DNA from: Actinomycetota bacterium
Lineage (GTDB): Bacteria > Actinomycetota > Thermoleophilia > UBA2241
Reading direction: 5' to 3'
Length of the DNA: 19,331 nucleotides
Assembly: GCA_012719015.1 (NCBI GenBank)
Contig: JAAYBE010000202.1
Span: forward strand, 1 to 19,331
This document shows positions 1 through 6,546 of this stretch, one piece after another. The notes under the pieces were generated by a model. It ran no database searches. It was not told where the DNA came from and saw only the letters and a list, made by a program, of their open reading frames with translations. Position 1 is the stretch's first letter. Every line of letters starts with the position of its first letter. Both the position numbers and the translations under genes were made by a program.

Positions 1-18
1 CATCGACGCCCAGGCCTC

Positions 19-48
19 TTGGCAACCGGTCCCCGCCCGGTGTACGCT
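19..48 (+). promoter_or_regulatory. Sigma70-type promoter of the modABC leader
   Basis: TTGGCA at 19-24 and TACGCT at 43-48 are separated by 18 nt, matching the TTGACA / TAnnnT pattern of housekeeping promoters in high-GC actinobacteria. The predicted start of transcription is near 55, just before the structured leader that begins at 62. This makes bases 1-60 promoter DNA rather than coding. It is read from sequence only. Confidence 0.45.
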
Positions 49-61
49 CGTGCGCGTCCAT

Positions 62-195
62 CTCCAAGCCCTTCGCCCTACGGCACCCGCTAGGGGCGCT
101 GGGCCGTACCACGGACAGACCGTGGGGCGGCGACGTGGCGTCGCCGTCGTGGGCCTGGGCGGAAACGCCCAGACCTCCCCGTGCTTGGAAAGGAG
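62..195 (+). ncRNA. Candidate molybdenum cofactor (Moco) riboswitch upstream of modA
   Basis: The leader can fold into a closed multi-helix domain. The closing helix pairs CCAAGC (64-69) with GCTTGG (183-188). Inside are GCCCTA (75-80) with TAGGGGC (91-97, one bulge), CCACGG (109-114) with CCGTGG (120-125), GGCGACG (129-135) with CGTCGCC (139-145), and CTGGGCG (155-161) with CGCCCAG (166-172) capped by a GAAA tetraloop (162-165), followed by ACCTCC. The order of helices, the GNRA hairpin and the AAAGGAG directly after the closing helix agree with my memory of the Moco RNA motif, which occurs upstream of molybdate transport and Moco genes. The Shine-Dalgarno (190-195) abuts the closing helix and could instead pair with CTCC (62-65), suggesting translational control. 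The helices and context are seen; the family assignment is from recall and was not checked with a covariance model. Confidence 0.62.
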
Positions 196-203
196 CCTGG
201 GAC

Positions 204-1115
204 ATGCGCCACCCGACCCGCGGTGGTCGGGCCGTCGCCGCCGCGCCGACACGCGAGGCGTGCACGACGGCCTCTCCACCACCCCATCGCTTGCGGAGAA
301 CGCTCAGCCGTGCCCGGCCCTGGAGCGTCGCCGCAACGCCCCGCTCGCGCGTCCTCCTGCTCATGGCGGCTCTCCTGGCCGTGGTCGCCCTCGCCGGTGG
401 CTGCGGCGGAGACTCCGCCGCGACGACCGGCGACCAGGCGGATCGGCCGCGTGAGCTGAGCATCTTCGCGGCGGCCTCTCTCACCGAAGCGTTCGCGCGG
501 ATCGGCGACGACTTCACCGCGGCCCACCCCGACGTCGAAGTCACGTTCAACTTCGCCGGCAGCAACGACCTCGTGACGCAGGTCCGGGCCGGCGCGCCGG
601 CCGATGTGCTGGCGACCGCGGACACCGTCACCATGGACGCCGCCGGCGACCTCGTCGTCGACCCGCGGGCGTTCGCCGCGAACCAGCTCGCGATCGCCGT
701 CGCGCCGGGGAACCCCAAGGGGATCACGGGGCTCGCCGACCTCTCCCGCGACGACATCACGCTGGTGCTCGCCGCACCCGAGGTCCCGGCCGGCAAGTAC
801 GCCGTCGACGTGCTCTCCCGGGCCGGGGTGGAGGTCGATCCCGTGTCCCTCGAGGTGACGGTGAAGGGCGTGGCGACCAAGGTCGCCCTGGGAGAGGCGG
901 ACGCCGGCCTCGTCTTCGTCACCGATATCCGGGCCGCCGCAGGCGATCTGGACGGCGTCCCGATCCCGGCGGCGGAGAACGTGACGGGCCTGTACGCCAT
1001 CGCGCCCGTCGCCGCGAGCGCGCACGCGGAGGACGCCGCCGCGTTCGTCGACTTCGTCCTCTCGCCGCGAGGACGGCGCGTGCTTGACGACCACGGCTTT
1101 CTCCCGGCTCCGTGA
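204..1115 (+). CDS. modA: Molybdate ABC transporter, substrate-binding lipoprotein ModA
   Basis: Periplasmic-type molybdate-binding protein that delivers the oxyanion to ModBC. With the ATG at 204 it is 303 aa; AGGAG (191-195) sits 8 nt upstream and decides this start. A hydrophobic segment (LLLMAALLAVVALAGGC) ends in a probable lipidated Cys67, but Ala rather than Leu at -3 makes the lipobox imperfect. About 50 Arg/Pro/Ala-rich residues precede the hydrophobic core, which is unusually long; TTG at 291 would give a normal signal peptide but has no visible RBS. The mature part begins with the ModA signature LSIFAAASLTEAF, and further family blocks are NFAGSNDLVTQVRAGAPADV and YAVDVLSRAGV. The Ser residues of AASL and GSND are the expected oxyanion ligands. 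The stop overlaps the modB start (GTGA). Tungstate or another oxyanion cannot be excluded. Confidence 0.93.
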   Translation: MRHPTRGGRAVAAAPTREACTTASPPPHRLRRTLSRARPWSVAATPRSRVLLLMAALLAVVALAGGCGGDSAATTGDQADRPRELSIFAAASLTEAFARIGDDFTAAHPDVEVTFNFAGSNDLVTQVRAGAPADVLATADTVTMDAAGDLVVDPRAFAANQLAIAVAPGNPKGITGLADLSRDDITLVLAAPEVPAGKYAVDVLSRAGVEVDPVSLEVTVKGVATKVALGEADAGLVFVTDIRAAAGDLDGVPIPAAENVTGLYAIAPVAASAHAEDAAAFVDFVLSPRGRRVLDDHGFLPAP

Positions 1116-2047
1116 GCGACGGCGCGGTCAGCGCGACGAAGACGGACACCGGCGACGGCCGCGGCGGGCTCGCCGTCGTCGCCGGAGACGCCATCTCACG
1201 GCCGCGACGGTCAGGACCTGCGCCATGGCACTCTCCGGCCCGCGAGAGAGACAGGACGACCCGGCGCGGCGGAGGCGTCCCTCTCGGGTTCGTGCCGCTC
1301 GCCGCCGTCGCGGTCGCCTTCCTCACCCTCCCGCTGATCGCTCTGCTGGCGAGGGCCCCGTGGGGGAGCCTGTCTGCCGACCTCACCGCGCCCGGCGTGC
1401 TCACCGCGCTGCGCCTGTCTCTCACCTGCTCGACGGGGGCTCTCTGCCTCTCGCTCGTGTTCGGCGTGCCACTGGCCTGGTTGCTGGCGCGCGTCCCCTT
1501 CCCGGGCCGCAACCTTGTCCGCGCCCTGGTGGTCCTGCCGATGGTGCTGCCGCCCGTCGTCGGAGGGGTCGCGCTCCTGCTCGCCTTCGGTCGGCGCGGC
1601 CTCCTCGGCCAGTGGCTCGACGGCCTGCTCGGAGTGACGCTGCCGTTCTCCACTCTCGGCGCGGTGCTGGCGGAGACGTTCGTCGCCATGCCGTTCCTCG
1701 TCATCACCGTGGAGGCCGGGATCCGGGCCATGGACCGGCGCTACGAGGACGCCTCCGCCACCCTGGGCGCCGGCCGCTGGCGCACTTTCACCAGGATCAC
1801 CCTGCCGCTCATCGCCCCCGCCCTGGCGGCCGGAGGAGCCCTCAGCTGGGCGCGCGCCCTGGGCGAGTTCGGGGCGACGATCACCTTCGCCGGCAACTTC
1901 CCCGGCAGGACGCAGACGATGCCCCTCGCCGTGTACCTCGCGCTGCAGAACGACGCCGGTGCGGCCGTGACCCTGAGCCTGATCATGCTGGGCGTCTCGC
2001 TGGTGGTGCTGGTGGCCCTGCGCGGACACTGGTTCCCGTCGCGGTGA
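1112..2047 (+). CDS. modB: Molybdate ABC transporter permease ModB
   Basis: Membrane channel of the molybdate importer. The GTG start overlaps the modA stop in a GTGA tetranucleotide, implying translational coupling, and gives 311 aa. Roughly 55 polar, low-complexity residues precede the first membrane segment (about residues 57-80). An in-frame GTG at 1292 would remove this tail, but its nearest GGAGG (1271-1275) is 16 nt away, too far. Several more hydrophobic helices follow. The EAA loop that docks on the ATPase reads DASATLGAGRWRTFTRITLP, and the ModB-typical ALGEFGATITFAGN and PGRTQTMPLAVYLALQ follow it. The usual ModB length is about 220-280 aa, so the N-terminal tail is the only oddity. 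The function is well supported by motifs and by its place between modA and modC. Confidence 0.93.
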   Translation: MSDGAVSATKTDTGDGRGGLAVVAGDAISRPRRSGPAPWHSPARERDRTTRRGGGVPLGFVPLAAVAVAFLTLPLIALLARAPWGSLSADLTAPGVLTALRLSLTCSTGALCLSLVFGVPLAWLLARVPFPGRNLVRALVVLPMVLPPVVGGVALLLAFGRRGLLGQWLDGLLGVTLPFSTLGAVLAETFVAMPFLVITVEAGIRAMDRRYEDASATLGAGRWRTFTRITLPLIAPALAAGGALSWARALGEFGATITFAGNFPGRTQTMPLAVYLALQNDAGAAVTLSLIMLGVSLVVLVALRGHWFPSR

Positions 2048-2078
2048 CCGGCGGCGCCACGCTCGGAGTGATGCCGGC

Positions 2079-3137
2079 ATGAGCCTCGACGCCTCGGTCG
2101 GACTGCGCAAAGGCGCCCTCGAACTGGACGTACACCTCGAGGTCGAGGGCGACGGCGTGGTCGTCCTGCTGGGGCCCAACGCCGCCGGCAAGACGACGCT
2201 GTTGCGGGCGCTGGCGGGGCTCGTGCCGCTGGAGCGCGGCCGGGTGACGCTCGACGGCGCGCTGCTGGAGGACGCCGCGGCGGGAGTGCGCGTGCCGACC
2301 GAGCGACGCCCGATCGGGGTCGTGTTCCAGGACTACCTGCTGTTCCCCCACATGACGGCGCTCCAGAACGTCGCCTACGGACCGCGCTCGCGCGGCGTCC
2401 CGCGTCCGATGGCACGAGCGCGGGCACTCGAACTGCTCGACCGCGTCGGCCTCACGGACATCGCCGCCGTCAAGCCAAGGGCGTTGTCCGGTGGCCAGGC
2501 CCAGCGCGTGGCGCTGGCGCGCGCGCTGGCCACGGACCCGCGCCTGTTGCTGCTCGACGAGCCGCTCTCCGCCATGGACGCCGGCGCGCGGGCGGAGCTC
2601 CGCCGCAGCCTCTCGCGGCATCTGGCCTCCTTCCCGGGCACCTGCCTCGTCATCACCCACGATCCGATCGAGGCCATGACGCTCGGGGACCAGCTCGTCG
2701 TGCTCGAGGCGGGCCGGATCGTGCAGGCCGGGACACCGGAGGAGCTCTCGTCCCATCCCCGCTCGCGTTACGTTGCCGACCTCCTCGGCCTCAATCTCTA
2801 TCGTGGGCGCGTCGACCGGGGGGCCGTGGTACTCGATGGAGGTCGACGGCTGGTCGCCGCCGACCCTCTGCCTCCGGGCAGCGACGTGTTCGCCGTGATA
2901 CCGCCACGCGCGGTGGCGCTGCACCGCGTGCTGCCGCAGGGCTCTCCGAGGAACGTCTGGAGGGGAGAGGTACGGGACCTCGACGTCGTGGGCGCCCACG
3001 TGCGCGCCCACGTGGCGGGGGAGATCCCCATCATCGCGGAGGTCACGCCGGGGGCGGTGGCGTCCCTGCGTCTCGACGACGGCGGGCCGGTGTTCGTCGC
3101 GGTCAAAGCGATGGAGATCGAGGTCTACGAGGCGTGA
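2079..3137 (+). CDS. modC: Molybdate ABC transporter ATP-binding protein ModC
   Basis: Cytoplasmic ATPase that powers ModB. It has 352 aa, normal for ModC. Visible motifs in order: Walker A GPNAAGKTT (residues 32-40), Q-loop VFQDYLLFPHMT, signature LSGGQAQRVALARAL (about 136-150), Walker B LLLLDEP (about 155-161), D-loop SAMD and H-loop VITHD. The last 120 or so residues form a TOBE-type region, which in ModC can bind molybdate and mediate trans-inhibition. GGAG (2065-2068) lies 10 nt before the ATG. The start codon is inside the perfect palindrome ATGCCGGCAT (2071-2080), and an ATG at 2071 opens a three-codon ORF ending TGA across the modC start. Only 31 nt separate it from modB. It could serve another oxyanion, but context favours molybdate. 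Confidence 0.93.
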   Translation: MSLDASVGLRKGALELDVHLEVEGDGVVVLLGPNAAGKTTLLRALAGLVPLERGRVTLDGALLEDAAAGVRVPTERRPIGVVFQDYLLFPHMTALQNVAYGPRSRGVPRPMARARALELLDRVGLTDIAAVKPRALSGGQAQRVALARALATDPRLLLLDEPLSAMDAGARAELRRSLSRHLASFPGTCLVITHDPIEAMTLGDQLVVLEAGRIVQAGTPEELSSHPRSRYVADLLGLNLYRGRVDRGAVVLDGGRRLVAADPLPPGSDVFAVIPPRAVALHRVLPQGSPRNVWRGEVRDLDVVGAHVRAHVAGEIPIIAEVTPGAVASLRLDDGGPVFVAVKAMEIEVYEA

Positions 3138-3182
3138 ACGGCCGACGATGCGTCCGTGACCGCCGCGGAACCACCCACCGGG

Positions 3183-3211
3183 TTTCGCCGCGCGGGTCCC
3201 TCAGCTAGGCT
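3183..3211 (+). promoter_or_regulatory. Probable promoter for a leaderless mobB transcript
   Basis: TAGGCT (3206-3211) fits the actinobacterial -10 pattern TAnnnT, with a weak -35 candidate TTTCGC (3183-3188) at 17 nt. The -10 ends only 8 nt before the GTG of mobB at 3220, so transcription would begin at or next to the start codon. No Shine-Dalgarno is visible in front of mobB, which agrees with leaderless translation. Confidence 0.4.
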
Positions 3212-3219
3212 GCAGCAGC

Positions 3220-3756
3220 GTGAGCGAGCACGGACAGAGAACACCCCTCCGGGCCAGGCCCGCCGTCGTGGCGATCGTGGGCAAGAGCGACTCGGGCAAG
3301 ACGACTCTCCTCGAGAAGCTCGTCCCCGAGCTGGTGAGGCTGGGCCTTCGCGTCGGCACGGTCAAGCACGACGCGCACTCCTTCGAGATAGACCATCCCG
3401 GCAAGGACTCGTGGCGCCACGGTCAGGCGGGCGCCGAGGCGTACGTCGTCGCCTCGCCCGAGCGGCTCGCCTTCATCGCCAGGCTCGAGCAGGAGCTCGA
3501 GCTGGTGGATATCGTGCGCCGCTTCTTCACCGGCTTCGACATCGTCGTGGCCGAGGGCTACAAGCGCACGGCCCCACATCGGGTCGAGCTCTTCCGCGTG
3601 GGCGCCGGTCACGCGCAGCCGCTCTGCGCCCCCGATGAGACCGTCGCCCTCGTCACCGACGCGGCGCTCCAGCACGAGCACAGGTTCGGCCTCGACGAGG
3701 CCGCCGCACTCGCCGCCTTCCTCGCCGCCCGGCTCGACGCCCTGCGCGAGTACTGA
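3220..3756 (+). CDS. mobB: Molybdopterin-guanine dinucleotide biosynthesis protein MobB
   Basis: Small P-loop GTPase that assists MobA in attaching a nucleotide to molybdopterin. 178 aa, as expected for MobB. The Walker A loop GKSDSGKTT spans residues 21-29, followed by LLEKLVPELVRLGLRVGTVKHD, which holds the family's conserved VKHD, and later by FDIVVAEGYKRT, the family's VEGfK-type block. The GTG start has no RBS but sits 8 nt behind a -10-like TAGGCT, so a leaderless mRNA is likely. It lies 82 nt after modC and shares its direction, so it could also be read from the modABC promoter. MobA is not in the window. A perfect 5-bp hairpin CCCGG/CCGGG (3758-3772) follows the stop but has no T-run. 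Confidence 0.9.
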   Translation: MSEHGQRTPLRARPAVVAIVGKSDSGKTTLLEKLVPELVRLGLRVGTVKHDAHSFEIDHPGKDSWRHGQAGAEAYVVASPERLAFIARLEQELELVDIVRRFFTGFDIVVAEGYKRTAPHRVELFRVGAGHAQPLCAPDETVALVTDAALQHEHRFGLDEAAALAAFLAARLDALREY

Positions 3757-3851
3757 ACCCGGACAGGCCGGGCGATCGTGGCGCCTCGCTTCAGGGGACA
3801 CGTCACACGGAGCGGCAACGGCGTCCCGGACGCAGGCAGCGACGCGCACGC

Positions 3852-3880
3852 TTGCTTGCCCCGTGAACACGCTCTACAGT
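3852..3880 (+). promoter_or_regulatory. Promoter of tatA
   Basis: TTGCTT (3852-3857) and TACAGT (3875-3880) are spaced by 17 nt, a good housekeeping promoter. Transcription would begin near 3886 and give a leader of about 65 nt. That leader holds the hairpin CCCGGC (3911-3916) / GCCGGG (3921-3926) with a 4-nt loop, upstream of the ribosome binding site. Confidence 0.6.
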
Positions 3881-3950
3881 GAGGGTAACGACGACGCCAG
3901 CGGCCGTGAGCCCGGCAGTCGCCGGGCGTGGAGAGACGGAGGACCACCAT

Positions 3951-4163
3951 ATGCCGAACCTCGGTGCACAAGAACTCATCATCATCGCTCTGATCATCCT
4001 GCTCCTGTTCGGCGCCTCACGCCTGCCGAAGCTCGGCAAGTCGATGGGTCAGAGCATCCGCGGGTTCAAGCAGGGGCTGAACGAAGAGGTCGCCGACGAC
4101 GACATCGTCGACACCAAGCGCGACGCCGCCGCGGAGCCCGAAGACCAGAGCAAGGCCTCCTGA
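3951..4163 (+). CDS. tatA: Sec-independent protein translocase subunit TatA/E
   Basis: Forms the protein-conducting element of the twin-arginine system, which exports folded, often cofactor-containing proteins. 70 aa. A single N-terminal membrane helix (LIIIALIILLLFG, about residues 9-21) is followed by the conserved hinge FGASRLPKLGKSMGQSIRGF and an amphipathic helix, then an acidic polar tail. GGAGG (3938-3942) lies 8 nt before the ATG and decides the start; an in-frame GTG at 3879 falls inside the -10 box and is rejected. It has its own promoter. The adjacent modABC-mobB genes suggest a link to exported molybdoenzymes, although tatA also occurs alone. TatC is not in the window. It converges with ispF, only 32 nt separating the stops, and CTGAGG (4160-4165) can pair with CCTCAG (4194-4199) across the junction. 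Confidence 0.93.
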   Translation: MPNLGAQELIIIALIILLLFGASRLPKLGKSMGQSIRGFKQGLNEEVADDDIVDTKRDAAAEPEDQSKAS

Positions 4164-4195
4164 GGTCTCGCCCAGGGGCGCAGGCCGGTTGAGCC

Positions 4196-4663
4196 TCAGC
4201 GCCTGAGCAGGCAGACGGCGTGGGCGGCGATGCCCTCCCCGCGCCCCTCGAATCCCATGCCCTCGGTGCTGGTCGCCTTGACGCTCACCGCGTCGCTGGC
4301 CACCCCCAGCGCGGCGGCGATCCTCTCGCGCATCTCGAGGCGGTAGCCGGAGACCCGGGGGCGTTCGCACACGATGGTCACGTCGGCGTTCTCGACCGTC
4401 CACCCGGTGCGCACCAGCCAGGCGATGACGCGCTCGAGGAGCAGCACGCTGGACACGCCTTCGAAGGCAGGATCCGTATCCGGGAACAGCTCGCCGATGT
4501 CGCCGAGACCCGCAGCGCCGAGCAGTGCGTCCATGAGGGCGTGCACGGCGACGTCGGCATCGGAGTGACCGGCCAGACCCTCGGAGTGGTCGATGCGCAC
4601 CCCGCAGAGGACGAGGTCGCGCCCTGCGGAGAAGCGATGTGCGTCGTAGCCGCCGCCGACCCT
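4196..4663 (-). CDS. ispF: 2-C-methyl-D-erythritol 2,4-cyclodiphosphate synthase (IspF), no start codon: probable 3' half of an interrupted ispDF
   Basis: Fifth step of the MEP isoprenoid pathway: cyclises CDP-methylerythritol phosphate, releasing CMP. About 155 codons can be read from RVGGGYDAHRF to the stop, a full-length IspF. Seen are the metal-binding DAH, the block GHSDADVAVHALMDALLGA, GDIGELFPDTDP and the C-terminal KATSTEGMGFEGRGEGIAAH. No ATG, GTG, TTG or CTG exists where the protein should begin: the codon before RVGGG is TTT, and the nearest in-frame ATGs lie about 170 nt upstream, deep inside ispD. Leaving out one T of the run at 4664-4666 turns the ispD end into ETDVRVGGGYDAH, one continuous bifunctional protein of about 397 aa, the usual size of IspDF. 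Either a homopolymer sequencing error, a real frameshift mutation or +1 frameshifting would explain this. Confidence 0.85.
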   Translation of the reverse strand, partial: RVGGGYDAHRFSAGRDLVLCGVRIDHSEGLAGHSDADVAVHALMDALLGAAGLGDIGELFPDTDPAFEGVSSVLLLERVIAWLVRTGWTVENADVTIVCERPRVSGYRLEMRERIAAALGVASDAVSVKATSTEGMGFEGRGEGIAAHAVCLLRR

Positions 4664-5390
4664 AAACGTCGGTCTCCACCTCCCAGGCGAGCAGCGCCCC
4701 CGCGAGGGGGAGGTCCTGCGGTGTCGTGATCTTGAGGTTCGCCGGCGTCGACGGGACCAGACGCACCGTGTAGCCGCTGCGTTCGAGAAGCATGGCGTCG
4801 TCGGTCGCGCCGTCCAGGTCGGCGCGCGCATACGCATCGCGCAGGGCCGCGGCACGGAACACCTGTGGCGTCTGCGCCGCCCACAGGCCGGCACGGTCGG
4901 CGGTACCGGCCACCTCGCCGCCGGGACCCTCGCGCTTCAGCGTGTCGCTCACCTCCACGGCAGGGACGGCGCCGTGTGCATCATCGAGGGCTGCGAGACA
5001 CGCTTCGAACACCTGTCTCGAGAACAGCGGTCGGGCGCCGTCGTGGACGGCGATGACGGCCGCAGTCACGGGCACCTCCAGCAGCCCGGCGCGCACGGAG
5101 TCCGGACGCGTACAGCCTCCCTCGGCGACGAGCACCGGCTTGGCGTCGCCGAGACGGTCCAGTTCGTCGGCGAAGCGGACGGTGTGCGAGGGATGCAGGA
5201 CGACCACGACGCCGTCCACACAGTCCATGGAGAGCAGCCGCCGGACGGAGTGCGAGAGGACCGTCTCGCCGCCGAGCAGCAGGAACTGCTTGGACTCGCC
5301 GTCGGGCAGTCCCATGCGCCGGCTCTCGCCGGCGGCGGCGACGATGACCCAGGTCTCCCCCGCCTGCCGGTCCTCCACGTCCATCTCCAC
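4662..5390 (-). CDS. ispD: 2-C-methyl-D-erythritol 4-phosphate cytidylyltransferase (IspD)
   Basis: Third step of the MEP pathway: transfers CMP from CTP to methylerythritol 4-phosphate. 242 aa to the TAG. Visible are the nucleotide-binding N-terminus VIVAAAGESRRMG followed by SKQF, the ribose/base block GGCTRPDSVRAGL, the VHDGARPL motif and the C-terminal NLKITTPQDLPLA. The GTG at 5390 is used here, leaving 4 nt after yacL; ATG 5384 and GTG 5378 are alternatives, the last with GGTGGAG 6 nt upstream. The reading frame ends TTTAG at the exact place where IspF begins in the +1 frame, so this is probably the N-terminal half of a bifunctional IspDF. Coupled to yacL and carD in one minus-strand operon. 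Confidence 0.92.
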   Translation of the reverse strand: MEMDVEDRQAGETWVIVAAAGESRRMGLPDGESKQFLLLGGETVLSHSVRRLLSMDCVDGVVVVLHPSHTVRFADELDRLGDAKPVLVAEGGCTRPDSVRAGLLEVPVTAAVIAVHDGARPLFSRQVFEACLAALDDAHGAVPAVEVSDTLKREGPGGEVAGTADRAGLWAAQTPQVFRAAALRDAYARADLDGATDDAMLLERSGYTVRLVPSTPANLKITTPQDLPLAGALLAWEVETDV

Positions 5391-5394
5391 CCGG

Positions 5395-6546
5395 TCAGCC
5401 GGCCGGCGGAGCGGGTCTCACCCGGCTGAAGATCATCTTGCCCGAAGGACTCTGCAGGACGCTGGTCACCTCGGCCTTGACGCGGGAGCCGACCAGCGAA
5501 CTGCCGGCCTCGACGACGATCATCGTGCCGTCGTCGAGGTAGCCGACGCCCTGGTCGTGCTCGCGCCCCTCACGCAGGATCTTGACCTCGATGATCTCGC
5601 CCGGCAGCACCGCCGGCTTCACCGAGTTGGCGAGATCGTTGACGTTGAGCAGCCTGACGCCCTGGATCTCGGCGACCTTCTTGAGCGTGTGGTCGGTGCT
5701 GACGATCATGGCTCCGAGGTCGTGTCCGAGACGGACCAGCTTGGCGTCGACGGCCTCGATGTCCGGGTAATCGGTGTCGTCGACGCGCACCATGCCGGAG
5801 CTGTTCTGCAGGCGCTTGACGAAGTCGAGACCGCGACGGCCGCGCACACGCTTCTCCGCGTCCGAGGAGTCGGCGAGACGCTGCAACTCCTCGATGACGA
5901 AGCGAGGTACGAGGAGTTCGCCCTCGACGAAACCGGTGTCGACGATGTCGAGGATGCGACCGTCGATGACGGCGCTCGAGTCGAGCAGCTTGGCGGGCGT
6001 GAGACCCGGGACGACCTCGAACGCGCCCCGCACGCCGAGCAGGCGCAGGATCTCGATGTGCTTCTTGGCCGCGAGGTACGCGGTGAAGTAGCCGGCCAGC
6101 AGGTAGATCGGGATGGTGAGGTACGGCCCCACGATGGGGATGCGGAGCAGGGCGACACTGATCAGCGTGGCGATGAGGAGGCCCACCACGACGCCGCCCA
6201 CAGCCACCACGAACTCGGCCCCGGTGGCCCGGGCCATGACTTCGTCGACGTGGTCAAGGCCGCGATGGAACAGCTGCGAGAGCACGACGCCGAGGAGATA
6301 GCCGAGCACGAGACCGGCCGCGGTCGACGCCACCAGCAGGACGATCTTGCCGTTCTGGTCGAGCGACGGGAGCAGTGACGAGATGCGTACCCTCTCGGCG
6401 ACCTGATACCCGGCCAGGGCGCCCAGGAGCGCGAGGAGTCCGCGAACGGCGGGCTGAAGGACCCCGCGCGGCCTGCGCAGGCGCCCGGCACCCTCGGGCT
6501 CAGACGACGGAGGCGGGCTCTCGTGGGTCGTCGGCAACGGGGACAC
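5395..6546 (-). CDS. YacL-family PIN/TRAM domain integral membrane protein
   Basis: 383 aa. The N-terminal half carries about four hydrophobic segments (beginning near residues 33-50, 67-90, 110-133 and 137-160). A PIN nuclease-like domain follows (about 170-310) with its acidic residues in LLDSSAVIDGRILDI, FVIEELQRLAD, RGLDFVKRL and VSTDHTL. A C-terminal TRAM domain, a small RNA-binding fold, starts at PGEIIEVKI. This matches Bacillus YacL, whose gene also lies between carD-like and ispD genes; its substrate is not established, so the nuclease role is inferred. The GTG start lies inside the 3' end of carD, a 47-nt overlap; TTG 6537 is an alternative. The first 30 residues are Pro/Glu/Arg-rich and unlike the family's short leader. 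Confidence 0.88.
   Translation of the reverse strand: MSPLPTTHESPPPSSEPEGAGRLRRPRGVLQPAVRGLLALLGALAGYQVAERVRISSLLPSLDQNGKIVLLVASTAAGLVLGYLLGVVLSQLFHRGLDHVDEVMARATGAEFVVAVGGVVVGLLIATLISVALLRIPIVGPYLTIPIYLLAGYFTAYLAAKKHIEILRLLGVRGAFEVVPGLTPAKLLDSSAVIDGRILDIVDTGFVEGELLVPRFVIEELQRLADSSDAEKRVRGRRGLDFVKRLQNSSGMVRVDDTDYPDIEAVDAKLVRLGHDLGAMIVSTDHTLKKVAEIQGVRLLNVNDLANSVKPAVLPGEIIEVKILREGREHDQGVGYLDDGTMIVVEAGSSLVGSRVKAEVTSVLQSPSGKMIFSRVRPAPPAG

Noticed and set aside
1..60. SAM-type riboswitch suggested by GGCAACCGG followed by CCGGTG
   Set aside because: Only one hairpin resembles the S-box; the kink-turn and closing helix are missing, and the stretch is better explained as promoter.
1..61. An open frame on the minus strand starting at ATG 61 and leaving the left edge
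   Set aside because: It would run through the TTGGCA/TACGCT promoter, its GGAG touches the ATG with no spacer, and 20 codons of GC-rich DNA without a stop mean little. A divergent gene further left remains possible.
3758..3772. CCCGG/CCGGG hairpin after mobB as an intrinsic terminator
   Set aside because: Only five base pairs and no T-run; it is noted in the mobB entry as a weak structure.
4160..4199. CTGAGG/CCTCAG pairing between the tatA and ispF stops as a bidirectional terminator
   Set aside because: A 28-nt loop and no T-run on either strand; such six-base matches are common at this GC content.
4792..6378. 528-codon plus-strand open frame antisense to ispD and yacL
   Set aside because: Ser/Thr/Arg-rich then His/Asp-rich composition typical of a shadow frame; both sense genes are well supported.
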